Assembly: GCF_001909055.1 (NCBI RefSeq)
Contig: NZ_LVWI01000062.1
Location: forward strand, 1-48,108
Reading direction: 5' to 3'
Source of the DNA: Paenibacillus helianthi
GTDB lineage: Bacteria > Bacillota > Bacilli > Paenibacillales > Paenibacillaceae
DNA length: 48,108 bases
The position numbers were made by a program, and so were the translations under genes. The notes under the pieces are model-generated. The model had not been told where the DNA came from and made no database searches. It worked only from the letters and a program-made list of their open reading frames with translations. This document shows, one piece after another, positions 8,526 through 16,462 of this stretch (the first letter of the stretch is position 1; every line of letters starts with the position of its first letter).

Positions 8526-9091
8526 TCATAATGTACCACGCCGCAACTCATAAAAATACCGCACAACCGGATGCTTCAACTCCATCTTTTCCACCATACC
8601 CACAATCCGCTTTTTCCCAACTCTCCGGTCCACCAAAGCCAGAATATTCAATACCATATCATTGCTCTCCAAGCTCTCCTCTATAGGCGTCGTTAAGAAC
8701 TGATTAGCCGCCACGATAAAATTCGATTTAACGAGTGTAGCCTGTGCTGACATTAGCTCCTTGGCATGTTCTGTACTTTTTCTGCTTCTGGCCATTACGA
8801 TTAGGCGATCCTCCGGTACTGGTCCCTTGGTGGCCTGTCTGACCGCTTCAATATCGTCGTCGCTGATAGGAATTTGGATATCCGGATCATTCTTAATTTC
8901 CAGCTCTGATTGATACCATCTAATCGGGTTCGTTTTATCACTCATATTGAGTACGTTCTTTTTATCTAACGAGATATAGCAAATCCCTGATCAGGCAGAT
9001 AACGGTAACCGGGTGCGCGGTATTCTACCTTTCCATGTAGCGCCGGGCTGAGAAAGCCCTCCAGTTGTTGCTTCAATTTGCTCCAGGACAT
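8526..9091 (-). pseudogene. SF0329-family gene, frameshifted copy
   Basis: This copy is nearly identical to the intact 189-residue gene at 22632-23201. It has the same start (ATG 9089-9091 after GGGGGATCAC), but 4 bp are missing near codon 36 (CTGATCAGGC here against CTGATTTATCAGGC in the intact copy). This shifts the frame and brings a stop. Downstream of the shift an open frame of 139 codons (ATG at 8943-8945) persists and could give an N-terminally shortened protein, M-S-D-K-T-N-P-I-R-W-Y-Q onward. Nothing shows that it is translated. SF0329-family proteins are small, widespread and of unknown function; the family name is from memory of the W-S-K-L-K-x-x-L-E-G-F-L start and the D-R-R-V-G-K-K ... 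Y-E-L-R end. Confidence 0.8.
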
Positions 9092-9182
9092 GTGATCCCC
9101 CTCCCATATCAAATACCCTCACAAAGTGGGGCTTTAGCTTCGAAGATGACTCAGGTACTTGGGGACCCCAAAACATATTTTT

Positions 9183-9316
9183 AGAAACAGAGGAAAGGCT
9201 TGTTGGCTCCGGGTTGGTCCCCTTCCCCATTCTGCCGATCCTCGATTTTTTTGCGTCATTTTCTATTTTCACACGGATTTCTCCAATCTGGGCAGCCTAA
9301 TCTCCAAGTGCCTCTG
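9183..9316. repeat. Dispersed repeat, upstream region of SF0329 copies
   Basis: Starting AACAGAGGAAAGGCTTG and ending CTCCAAGTGCCTCTG, this stretch is repeated with few changes at 20860-20990, and less well at 23220-23345 and 6029-6085. In three cases it lies just upstream (minus strand) of an SF0329 gene or the remains of one, so it is probably the promoter side of a duplicated cassette rather than a free element. Confidence 0.65.
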
Positions 9317-9451
9317 CCACTGTATATACAGAATAATGTCATCATAAATTACCAAGCAATCGATAACCTTAGGTTTATTTTCTCTATTCATCCAAAAGTG
9401 TTCCACATCAATTGTAGTCGGGGTGAGATAAAATTCATGTTCTAATGTCAT
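9269..9451 (-). CDS. Hypothetical 60-residue protein
   Basis: Starts at ATG 9449-9451, set by a perfect AGGAGG with 5-nt spacing; the longer open frame upstream is therefore ignored. The product begins M-T-L-E-H-E-F-Y-L-T-P-T-T-I-D-V and ends R-L-E-K-S-V, acidic early and basic late, with no signal or membrane segment. It sits between the SF0329 repeat and a fragment of the 102-residue gene, and the corresponding place in the second repeat copy (20990-21008) lacks it. No family recognised. Its surroundings of small accessory genes suggest an immunity-type protein, but this is a guess. Confidence 0.5.
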   Translation of the reverse strand: MTLEHEFYLTPTTIDVEHFWMNRENKPKVIDCLVIYDDIILYIQWQRHLEIRLPRLEKSV

Positions 9452-9473
9452 GTAATCCTCCTGAAATTCCGTA

Positions 9474-9580
9474 CTACATAACCCCCTCCTCAGGTTCACC
9501 AACATTAAACCCTAATACTTTTGTTGCTTCTGATTTAAACCGTTCTATCCAAGAATCCCATTCACTCTTATTCATCTGTG
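9474..9580 (-). pseudogene. 3' fragment of the 102-residue gene
   Basis: About 100 bp matching the C-terminal third of the intact gene at 21008-21316 (M-N-K-S-E-W-D-S-W-I-E-R-F-K-S-E-A-T-K, then V-L-G-F-N-V-G-E-P-E-E-G and a stop). Similarity stops abruptly at 9580. This shows that the small-gene cassette was duplicated and then eroded. Confidence 0.75.
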
Positions 9581-9865
9581 AAACGAAACTGAGCTATTAT
9601 TCGCAGCAGCTTGCGCGGGGTATCCTCAAGCACTCTGCCGTCCTAATGATGGCTGATATGTCACCCGGATAAGGCCGTTCCGGATTGCATCTAGCATCTA
9701 GGAGAGCTCCGATGCTTAGGCGTTCGACTGCCCAGAGTACTTATTATTTATGAAAAAAACAAAAATAGAGTGTTGTTAAACTCGACGAAAGACTTCCCTA
9801 TATAGTGAGACAGCAAAGCGCGCTGGTGGCTCAAACAAAAATATCATTTTGGAGGTAGATTAATT
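9581..9865. other. Intergenic region, upstream of the hairpin protein
   Basis: No gene seen. 9590-9690 looks like coding debris. The last 100 bp must contain the promoter of the 152-residue gene; TATAGTGAG at 9801 could hold a -10 box, but no clear -35 is seen. Confidence 0.35.
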
Positions 9866-10324
9866 ATGGCAAGAAGTCGTGAATATGCAGCTTCTATTAC
9901 GGTTAGTATTGCTCAACTGGAACAAATGCGTGACGCACAGAACTACTCTTATATTTATGGGCATTGGGGTGACGGTTCGGCTGATAAAGTGGGTTTGACT
10001 GGTGCACTGGCAGGATACTCTGCTACAATCCTTGGTCTTATTTTTGTGGCTAGCACGCCTGCTGGGATTGCTGTGGGTATTACAAGTCTTGTAGCAAGTT
10101 TATTTGCTACAACAGGTAATGATACAGGACATGTTATTCAAAACGGGGTTACATCCATGACTGAAATGATTCGTGGCTTGAAACCTTTAACTCGGTACGA
10201 TCTGTTTCAAATCCGGTTCCCTTTCCTTGAATTCAGTTTGCAAGATGGCACAGTTATTCGTTTTATTTCTGGTAATGGGGTTATTGAGAGAGCCCATTCC
10301 GGTAGTGGTTGGGAGATCGTTTAA
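9866..10324 (+). CDS. Hypothetical protein with hydrophobic helical hairpin
   Basis: A 152-residue protein; ATG follows TTTGGAGGTAGATTAATT (GGAGG, 10-nt spacing). Residues about 44-82 are strongly hydrophobic and glycine/alanine-rich (L-T-G-A-L-A-G-Y-S-A-T-I-L-G-L-I-F-V, then A-G-I-A-V-G-I-T-S-L-V-A-S-L-F-A), which looks like a two-helix membrane hairpin. There is no signal peptide. The flanks are soluble and polar. It stands alone with its own terminator. No family recognised. The central hairpin is reminiscent of pore-forming or bacteriocin-like proteins, but homology is not claimed. Confidence 0.6.
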   Translation: MARSREYAASITVSIAQLEQMRDAQNYSYIYGHWGDGSADKVGLTGALAGYSATILGLIFVASTPAGIAVGITSLVASLFATTGNDTGHVIQNGVTSMTEMIRGLKPLTRYDLFQIRFPFLEFSLQDGTVIRFISGNGVIERAHSGSGWEIV

Positions 10325-10340
10325 GTCTAAGTATCATAAA

Positions 10341-10369
10341 AGCCTGATACATCCAGTATCAGGCTTTTT
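10341..10369 (+). terminator. Terminator of the hairpin-protein gene
   Basis: AGCCTGATAC / GTATCAGGCT, 10-bp perfect stem, 5-nt loop, then TTTTT. It starts 16 bp after the stop codon. Confidence 0.9.
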
Positions 10370-10742
10370 CCTTGTACAAAACCACGAGCGTTATCTCTGT
10401 AATTATTGAATAAAGACTCGTAAGTGTTTTTTATTGGCAAACCTGCTTGGAAAAGTACCAAGCCCATTACTCACAAATAGATCGATGAAGCATTGAGTAA
10501 GGTCGAGTCTGCATGAAGGAGAAATAGTTCCTGAAATAGGTACGAGAAACAGGAAAACACCCATTCCACCGCAAAATGGTATATAATTGGAAATGAATAG
10601 GTGAAGGATATGCAACACATGGCAACATGTAAATTACGAAAGCGAATTATCCTGCCATTCTTGTGTCTCTGGTGGGCAGAAGGGAGTGACAACAAAGAGA
10701 AGACAGAGGATTAATGAATAAGGAGAAAAGGACGTGATGTGA
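10370..10742. other. Intergenic region with a possible 34-codon ORF
   Basis: A plus-strand ORF at 10610-10714 has GAAGG just 2 nt before its ATG (too close for a good site) and encodes M-Q-H-M-A-T-C-K-L-R-K-R-I-I-L-P-F-L-C-L followed by a charged tail. It resembles a broken lipoprotein signal peptide. I treat it as a remnant. Nothing else seen. Confidence 0.35.
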
Positions 10743-11225
10743 ATGAAACTGCTGAAAAAAAACGTAATAATAGCAATAATTGCGATTGCTGGTATTATTG
10801 TTTACGGAATTTATTATTTTATGAGCTTAACTACAACTATGGATAAAGCAGTACTTAATAAGCTCAATCAAACTGGTGTTACTCTTCAAATTATCCGCTT
10901 ACCTCTTACTACCGATTCAGCTCCAAGTAAAGAAGTAAACATCACTGATCAAAATCAGATTAGTAATGTGTTTAAATACATGTCCAATCTTAAATTAAAG
11001 AAAATATCTAATTTTAAAAAACTAGATGCCACCTCAGAGTATGACGTGTTTATTTATTCAAAAGATAATCATAAAATCCTTTTCCGTGTCGCATTCCTAA
11101 GTGATAAATACGTTTACGTATATGATAAAAACAACAAAGAAACTATACAAAATTATTCCATTACAAGTGATTTTGACTTTAAATCATTTTCGGATATGCT
11201 CGAACAATCACTTAATTCGCAATAA
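10743..11225 (+). CDS. Hypothetical membrane-anchored protein
   Basis: A 160-residue protein. Residues 7-27 (N-V-I-I-A-I-I-A-I-A-G-I-I-V-Y-G-I-Y-Y-F) form an N-terminal signal anchor after the basic start M-K-L-L-K-K-K-N. The remainder, about 130 residues, is Lys/Asn/Asp-rich and would be outside the cell. AAGGA lies about 11 nt before the ATG. There is no cleavage site or lipobox, so it probably stays tethered. The AT-rich composition suggests a foreign origin. I do not recognise a family with certainty. Confidence 0.6.
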   Translation: MKLLKKNVIIAIIAIAGIIVYGIYYFMSLTTTMDKAVLNKLNQTGVTLQIIRLPLTTDSAPSKEVNITDQNQISNVFKYMSNLKLKKISNFKKLDATSEYDVFIYSKDNHKILFRVAFLSDKYVYVYDKNNKETIQNYSITSDFDFKSFSDMLEQSLNSQ

Positions 11226-11355
11226 ATGAGGGGGCGATACCATTGACCTCTCCAACACCGTATATGATAGGAATCGATAAAAATACGATTCGTTTAAAGG
11301 GAGCTGCGGCTATCGCAGCTCCCTTCGTCTGTTGAATCCATACAGTAGGTCTGTC

Positions 11356-11553
11356 TTATTTTCGTTCCATAATTTTAAAATTGTTTTGTTTCTCCTCCAG
11401 CATCTGAATGGCCTGTGTGAGCAATTTCAATGAAGCATCCAGTTTATCTAATTTCTCCCCTACGGTGTCCAGCACATAACGAATCAGAATAAAGCAGAGT
11501 GTGACCGGAAAACCTACATTAGTTATTAAGGTGACAACATCTTCGATCTTCAA
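11356..11553 (-). CDS. YvrJ-like small membrane protein
   Basis: Begins at a TTG (11551-11553) chosen because GGAAGGAGGG lies 4 nt upstream; the ATG 25 codons earlier has no such site. The 65-residue product opens M-K-I-E-D-V-V-T-L-I-T-N-V-G-F-P-V-T-L-C, one membrane helix, followed by an amphipathic helix with regularly spaced Leu (E-K-L-D-K-L-D-A-S-L-K-L-L). The N-x-G-F-P motif before the helix is the hallmark I know from the YvrJ family. In Bacillus subtilis yvrJ neighbours sigO/rsoA, and here a region-4 sigma protein and a small partner are encoded next door on the other strand. Function unknown. Confidence 0.65.
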   Translation of the reverse strand: MKIEDVVTLITNVGFPVTLCFILIRYVLDTVGEKLDKLDASLKLLTQAIQMLEEKQNNFKIMERK

Positions 11554-11736
11554 AGTTTCCCTCCTTCCTGAATCCACGCTTTTAAGGTAGGGAAACGGCA
11601 TGCTCGTTTCACAACCATTACTTTTCATTCAAAAAAATGGTATAATTTATAGAAACATATGTTCCCATTCGGTTGTTATCTCCCTCTTTAAATTTACCTA
11701 CTTATATAAGCTATATTAGAAAGGAGAGCACCATAA

Positions 11737-12066
11737 TTGGAACAGAGCGAATATAACCGTTACAAGACTGAAATTTATCGTATTGGCTGGAGATTGCAGT
11801 ATAGGGCTAAAAAGATAAGAAGACGAGAGCATGGTTTTGACCGTGAATTCCCTGCACCTTCTTTCACAGAGTTATCAGATAACAAGGTGGCGGTGGAGCA
11901 GATACTTCGTACGCTCTCCTCCTATGAAAGAACAATTTTGCAAAAAATATATTTGGAAGGCTTGTCGGAAGCTGAAGTTGCCCATCAATTCAACATAACT
12001 CAACAGGGGGTGAATAAATGCAAAAGGAAGTTGCTTCAGAACCTATCACAAACAGCGAATTTTTAA
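11737..12066 (+). CDS. Sigma-70 region 4-type factor (SigO-like half)
   Basis: A 109-residue protein starting at TTG 11737, with AAGGAGAG 8 nt upstream. Residues about 55-105 hold a sigma region 4 helix-turn-helix: L-S-S-Y-E-R-T-I-L-Q-K-I-Y-L-E-G-L-S then E-A-E-V-A-H-Q-F-N-I-T-Q-Q-G-V-N-K-C-K-R-K-L. There is no region 2. The next gene overlaps it by 49 nt and could supply the missing half. This fits a split sigma factor like SigO-RsoA of B. subtilis. The alternative is a phage-type late regulator with a region-4 fold. Confidence 0.7.
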   Translation: MEQSEYNRYKTEIYRIGWRLQYRAKKIRRREHGFDREFPAPSFTELSDNKVAVEQILRTLSSYERTILQKIYLEGLSEAEVAHQFNITQQGVNKCKRKLLQNLSQTANF

Positions 12067-12236
12067 ATCTCTTAAATGCAGCCAGGAACAAAGACTCGGA
12101 TGCAACCCTACAACTCCTTGAGCTGTACAAGCCGGATATTCTCCGCTTAGGTCGGTTTATACATTTACCAAAGGAAGACGTAAGTTCTGAAATTATTGTG
12201 GAGTTTCTGGAATTAATTTATCGAGAAAAGAAATAA
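12018..12236 (+). CDS. Small RsoA-like / HTH_16-type co-sigma protein
   Basis: A 72-residue helical protein. The ATG lies within the end of the preceding sigma-like gene, after GGGGGTG, so translation is coupled. The sequence has N-A-A-R-N-K-D-S-D-A-T-L-Q-L-L-E-L-Y-K-P followed by D-I-L-R-L-G-R-F and a closing E-F-L-E-L-I-Y. This helix pattern is like the start of sigma region 2 and like the small HTH_16 proteins of mobile elements. Together with the region-4 protein it probably makes a two-subunit sigma factor; this is inferred from gene order and fold pattern. Confidence 0.6.
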   Translation: MQKEVASEPITNSEFLNLLNAARNKDSDATLQLLELYKPDILRLGRFIHLPKEDVSSEIIVEFLELIYREKK

Positions 12237-12252
12237 ACCGTAAAAAAAATAT

Positions 12253-12280
12253 AAAACCCTCTCAGTGAAAAGAGGGTTTT
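12253..12280 (+). terminator. Terminator of the sigma-like operon
   Basis: AAAACCCTCT / AGAGGGTTTT, perfect 10-bp stem, 8-nt loop, T-run in the 3' arm. A sister hairpin with the same loop start lies at 21504-21528. Confidence 0.85.
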
Positions 12281-12475
12281 CACATCTTTTTCAATGATCG
12301 CGAAATTCGCATTCCGCCAATGATATATACGAAGGATATGATTTTAATAACCCTGTATGTCAGCGAGAAACCTGATTTCTTTATGACTATACCTATATTT
12401 CCTGGAAAAATGTGTTTATATTAATATAAAACCCTGACGAGAAATAAGCGAAGGATTACGGGAGGAGAAGTTCAT

Positions 12476-12817
12476 ATGAGCCAAGAGGTTACCGAGTTTA
12501 TCGAGAAGGTCAAAGAACCGTGGCAAGCCAGTCTATGCCATGAATTACGCCAAGTAGTCCACAATGCAATTCCCGACGTTCAGGAGCGTATTCAATACAA
12601 TAAGCCTCATTTTCTGAAGAACAAAAAATATGCAGCCGTGATCTCTATGTCTAAGGATGCTGTCAGCTTCACGATCTTCAATGCGACTGGGCTGGAGCTT
12701 CCCGAAGGATTGTTCGACGGCCCTCCCGAACGGAAGACGATCAAGTTCCGAAATGGTGAGCAGATCGATGCCGGAATGCTGACCAATTGGGTGAAACAAG
12801 CCTCCCAGAAGCTCTAG
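12476..12817 (+). CDS. DUF1801 (YdhG-like) protein
   Basis: A 113-residue single-domain protein. It has the typical early E-K-V-K-E-P-W-Q-A-S-L helix, the central V-Q-E-R-I-Q-Y-N-K-P-H-F strand motif, a K-Y-A-A-V-I-S-M stretch where related proteins have C-Y-I-S, and a C-terminal helix. The ATG follows GGGAGGAG with 7-nt spacing. DUF1801 proteins share the fold of frataxin-like/YdhG proteins and have no firmly assigned reaction. It stands alone, with a terminator immediately behind it. Confidence 0.75.
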   Translation: MSQEVTEFIEKVKEPWQASLCHELRQVVHNAIPDVQERIQYNKPHFLKNKKYAAVISMSKDAVSFTIFNATGLELPEGLFDGPPERKTIKFRNGEQIDAGMLTNWVKQASQKL

Positions 12818-12821
12818 CACA

Positions 12822-12978
12822 ATAAGAAAAGGGCTCCTGTTAATCAGAAGCCCTTATTAAATCATACAGCACATTATGGCTTTGCACTCTACAACGTCCC
12901 ACGCCGCAGCTCATGTAAATACTGCAAAGCCATAATTTCAATACCCTATCACTTCTCTCCAGGCTCTTCTCTATAGGG
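12822..12978 (-). pseudogene. SF0329-family remnant, 3' part
   Basis: A degraded copy of the 3' end of the SF0329 gene plus its downstream sequence. It shares AATCAGAAGCCCTTATTAAA with 8476-8500 and the segments CACGCCGCAGCTCATG...AATACTGCAAAGCC and TTCAATACC...TCTTCTCTATAGGG with the intact gene, with an internal deletion of about 70 bp. It lies between the DUF1801 gene and the phosphoesterase gene. Confidence 0.7.
12831..12858 (+). terminator. Terminator of the DUF1801 gene
   Basis: GGGCTCCTG pairs with CAGAAGCCC (one mismatch) over a 5-nt loop, followed by TTATT. It starts 13 bp after the stop codon. Confidence 0.6.
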
Positions 12979-14589
12979 CTACCCTACCCCGACAATCGAC
13001 CAATTATTATCGACTTCCGGCGATAACGTCCCCTGTTCCTTGATGTAGCTGACCAGCATATCGCGGACGCTGCAGGACGACTCCCAATGTTTAGCCCTGC
13101 TAACCAATTTGGACGCCTTCAATAAGCTGCTGTAGCGGTAATTGTTGACGGCAAGCTGCAGCTGCTGCGTATCGGCAAGCGGTTGGCCTTGGTAGAGCAC
13201 ATTGATGATCCGGTGACCGGCTGGCTGTGACAGATCGATCTGATAATCGATCCCGGCGAACATGTCATAGAGGTAACTGGGCACCTCAGGATTGGCAGTG
13301 ATCTCACGATCACCCGGCTGCCACTGGTTGAAATGCGTGGCCGAGACTTCCATATAGGCTCTAAGCTCTTGGCCGGTTACCGTCACAACGTACAGCACAT
13401 TGTCGAATGGATAGATTCGGTACACATCAGCGTAAGTTAACGGCCCCTGCTTCAAATCCGCCGTATCTGCGAACAGGCTTGTGGCGGCAACATCCGCCCC
13501 GCTGGCCTGCAGCATCGCCTTCTGAATCAGCGTAATAACTGCTGTATCCCGCAATCTTCCCGCCGGTACTCCGCCCGTCTCGGCCTGCGGCTGGAAGTCG
13601 GCGACCGCATAACCCAAGAGGCTGCCGGCTGCTTCTGAAGAGGAGTCTCCGCCTCCCTGGCCGCTGAAGGTCATCGTCTCTTCATGCGCTTCTGCAACCA
13701 GCTTCCGGAATTCAGGGTCCGGCTCCCAGCCAGCCATATCCACAATCGAGACTTCCTTGTTCACCACCCGGGGCTTTGCACCCTCCAGCTGAACGGTCAG
13801 GTCGAAGCGGACCACCTCCCGTCCCCGGTCGCGCGGCCCTCCAATGACGGTATCCCCGATCCGTTCCTTAACGGTAATATGCATATGCCCGACGAGCAGC
13901 ACATCTGCTTCAGGAACCAGCTTCGTAATGCGTTCAGCGGAATCCGAGCCGCCTTCTTCATCGAACTCGGCCACCATTCCCGCATGAGCGCTGATGACAA
14001 TAATGTCGGCCTTGCCTTCAGCCCTCAGGGAGGCAGTAATCTGCTGCGCCGTTTCAGCCATGGGGCCAAAGTGCAGCGCATCCACCTTCCCGGCGTCCCA
14101 GCGCGGAATATTAGGATTAGTCAGTCCGATCACTGCGATTCTGACACCTTGGATCTCAATTAGCGTATACGGCTCTGCGAACCGTTCTCCGCTGTGATAC
14201 GCGGCATTCGCAGCGAGCACAGGGAACTCCAGCTCCTGCCTGAACTTCCCGATCAGGCCAAGCCCGAAATTAAATTCATGGTTGCCGAGGGTCATGGCCG
14301 CATAACCCATTGCATTCAGCGCAGCCGAGACCGGATGTATGCCATCCGGCCGCTTATTGTAGATATCATCAGTCAGCATATTCCCCTGGAACACGTCACC
14401 GTTATCGATGAGGATGACTTCCGCTCCACTGTCTCTGACTTCCCTGACATAGGCGGCGACTCTGGCCATCCCGTCATTCGTTGTCTCGTGGCCGTCTTCA
14501 TACCGGTAACCCCACAGATTTCCGTGAAGATCCGAGGTGGCGATTATTACGATATTCAATAGTGTGCTGTTACCAGCCAGTATAGTCAT
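12979..14589 (-). CDS. 5'-nucleotidase / 2',3'-cyclic phosphodiesterase family protein
   Basis: A 536-residue two-domain phosphoesterase. The metallophosphatase half has D-L-H-G-N (about 20-24), D-N-G-D-V-F-Q-G, G-N-H-E-F-N-F-G, S-A-H-A-G and G-H-M-H, all the metal ligands. The C-terminal 5'-nucleotidase domain (from about 340) would bind the substrate. It would cleave phosphate from nucleotides or cyclic nucleotides. Family members are usually secreted, but no signal peptide is seen, so this one is probably cytoplasmic. It is the last gene of the sugar ABC transporter operon, 31 bp after the permease, suggesting that the imported compound is phosphorylated or nucleotide-linked. Confidence 0.88.
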   Translation of the reverse strand: MTILAGNSTLLNIVIIATSDLHGNLWGYRYEDGHETTNDGMARVAAYVREVRDSGAEVILIDNGDVFQGNMLTDDIYNKRPDGIHPVSAALNAMGYAAMTLGNHEFNFGLGLIGKFRQELEFPVLAANAAYHSGERFAEPYTLIEIQGVRIAVIGLTNPNIPRWDAGKVDALHFGPMAETAQQITASLRAEGKADIIVISAHAGMVAEFDEEGGSDSAERITKLVPEADVLLVGHMHITVKERIGDTVIGGPRDRGREVVRFDLTVQLEGAKPRVVNKEVSIVDMAGWEPDPEFRKLVAEAHEETMTFSGQGGGDSSSEAAGSLLGYAVADFQPQAETGGVPAGRLRDTAVITLIQKAMLQASGADVAATSLFADTADLKQGPLTYADVYRIYPFDNVLYVVTVTGQELRAYMEVSATHFNQWQPGDREITANPEVPSYLYDMFAGIDYQIDLSQPAGHRIINVLYQGQPLADTQQLQLAVNNYRYSSLLKASKLVSRAKHWESSCSVRDMLVSYIKEQGTLSPEVDNNWSIVGVG

Positions 14590-14620
14590 CTCTTCATCCT
14601 TCTTCCGTCTTCCGCCCTAA

Positions 14621-15448
14621 TTACTTCAGAATCGCCCCTGCGGTAAAACTCTTCTCCATCTGGTCACTGAACAGCACGTAAGCCAGCAGAATGGGCAGTG
14701 TGGATATGACCATAGCTGCTGCCAGCGGCCCCCAGCTGATGCTGTATTGACCGCTGAAATTCATCAGGCCCAGCGGCAACGTCCTCAGCTCTTGCTTTTG
14801 AATAAAGGTAGCCGCCATCAACAGCTCATTCCACACCGCCAGGAAGACGAAGATCGCTACCGAAGCAAGCGGCGGCTTGAGTAGCGGCAGCACTACCTTG
14901 AAGAAGGACTTCACCACCCCGCAGCCGTCCATAAATGCGGCTTCTTCCAGCTCCTTCGGCATGGTCCGCAGAAAAGCTGACAGCATGTATACGCCAATAG
15001 GCAAATTCACCGCGATGTACGGCAGAATAATGGACAATCTTGAGCTAAGAATTCCCAGATTCTTGAGTATCATGAAGAGCGGAATTAGCGTAGCATGAAT
15101 CGGAACCATCACACCCATCAGAAGCATGAACAATATGAGACTGTTATATTTGAATTTCATCCGTGTTAACGCATACGCCATCATCGAAGCAAACAGCAGC
15201 ACAAACAAGAGTGTAACCAGCGTGACAATCACACTGTTCCCAAAGTATTGATTCACCTTGGCACTGACCCACGCCTCTGTAAAATTGCTTAAGCGCCACT
15301 CTGTAGGAAGCGCCCAGACGGTCCCGCCAATAATCTCCGAATTATCCTTAAAGGCACTGATCACAAGCCAGTAGAGCGGAAACAGCTGGAGGACGGCGAT
15401 AATCATCATCAGGATATAGATGCTTGAATTCTTCGTTTTTCTGAGCAT
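14621..15448 (-). CDS. Carbohydrate ABC transporter permease (MalG type)
   Basis: A 275-residue inner-membrane protein with six predicted helices and the EAA loop (E-E-A-A-F-M-D-G-C-G) that docks with the ATPase. ATG follows AAGGAGG. It lies 12 bp behind the MalF-type permease gene. No ATPase gene is present, so the transporter likely uses a shared MsmX-like ATPase, as is common in this group. The sugar is not deducible. Confidence 0.92.
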   Translation of the reverse strand: MLRKTKNSSIYILMMIIAVLQLFPLYWLVISAFKDNSEIIGGTVWALPTEWRLSNFTEAWVSAKVNQYFGNSVIVTLVTLLFVLLFASMMAYALTRMKFKYNSLILFMLLMGVMVPIHATLIPLFMILKNLGILSSRLSIILPYIAVNLPIGVYMLSAFLRTMPKELEEAAFMDGCGVVKSFFKVVLPLLKPPLASVAIFVFLAVWNELLMAATFIQKQELRTLPLGLMNFSGQYSISWGPLAAAMVISTLPILLAYVLFSDQMEKSFTAGAILK

Positions 15449-15460
15449 GACCGTTCCTCC

Positions 15461-16345
15461 TTAATATTCAATTTTCTCTTGGGTCAATATTTTATTTAGC
15501 ACCCAGGAAATCACGAGGCATTCCAGCACCATAAATACCGCAAGCGCACTGCCATAACCGAAATTCTGCCTCAGGAAGGCTTCCTGGAACATTTTCAGCG
15601 CAATCACTGTTGTTGAATTCAGGGGTCCCCCGTTAGTCATTACGTACACACTTTCGAACGTCTTCAGGGCATAGATCACATTCAGGACGATACAGATCCG
15701 CAGCACATCGGACAATAGCGGAAAGGTAATATGACGCACAGCTTTCCAGCCTGTCGCTCCGTCCAGCTTCGCCGCTTCATAATACTGCTCCGGTATCCCT
15801 TGCATCCCGGCGAACAGGATCAGCATATTGTAACCGACATAATGCCAGGTAGTTACGATCAGGACGGACAACAATGCCGTCTTCGTATCTCCAAGCCAGG
15901 CCCCCGTCCAGGCACCCAGTCCAAGGGTATCCATCAATGTGTTCAGCATGCCGATGTTCGGATCATAGATTTTGACCCACAGCAGGCTGACCATTGTCGT
16001 TGACATCACTACCGGAAAAAAATATATATTGCGGAACCATTTACGTCCCTTCATCTTCCGGGAGACCAGCAGCGCCAATGTAAACGAGACCGGCAGCTGG
16101 ATAAACACGCCTACCAGCAAGAAAGCAAGGCTATTCCATACCGCCTGCCAGAAGCTTTTATCCACCGTAAACATCTTGGTGTAGTTGTCCAGTCCAATGA
16201 AGGTCATCGGGTTAATGCCATCCCAATCCTGGAGACTGTAGTAGGCGGTCATCACAATAGGCACAAAATAAAAAATCAGAAAAACGAATAATCCGGGCAA
16301 TAAAAACAAAGCAATTATTTTTTTATTAGAGAGTGCTTTTTCCAT
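15461..16345 (-). CDS. Carbohydrate ABC transporter permease (MalF/UgpA type)
   Basis: A 294-residue membrane protein with about six helices and the EAA motif Y-Y-E-A-A-K-L-D-G-A. It would form the heterodimeric pore with the next permease. GTG 16348 is in frame, but GGTGGG is better spaced (6 nt) from the ATG at 16343-16345. Follows the binding-protein gene after 115 bp, the usual operon order for CUT1-type systems. Confidence 0.92.
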   Translation of the reverse strand: MEKALSNKKIIALFLLPGLFVFLIFYFVPIVMTAYYSLQDWDGINPMTFIGLDNYTKMFTVDKSFWQAVWNSLAFLLVGVFIQLPVSFTLALLVSRKMKGRKWFRNIYFFPVVMSTTMVSLLWVKIYDPNIGMLNTLMDTLGLGAWTGAWLGDTKTALLSVLIVTTWHYVGYNMLILFAGMQGIPEQYYEAAKLDGATGWKAVRHITFPLLSDVLRICIVLNVIYALKTFESVYVMTNGGPLNSTTVIALKMFQEAFLRQNFGYGSALAVFMVLECLVISWVLNKILTQEKIEY

Positions 16346-16462
16346 CACTTACCCACCTGTCCAATTACAGAAAGTCGATGCGGTCCTAGTGACTGCATCG
16401 ACTTTCCTGGAATATTGTATTAAACGCTGCCGCCCTGAGCGGAACAGTGTAAGGAATCCTTC

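Noticed and set aside
8991..9272. A 93-codon minus-strand frame overlapping the SF0329 start
   Set aside because: It is an off-frame reading of the same DNA; the true frame starts at 9091 with a good ribosome site and matches the intact copy.
10610..10714. A 34-codon ORF resembling a signal peptide
   Set aside because: Ribosome site too close to the ATG, no lipobox or continuation; treated as a remnant.
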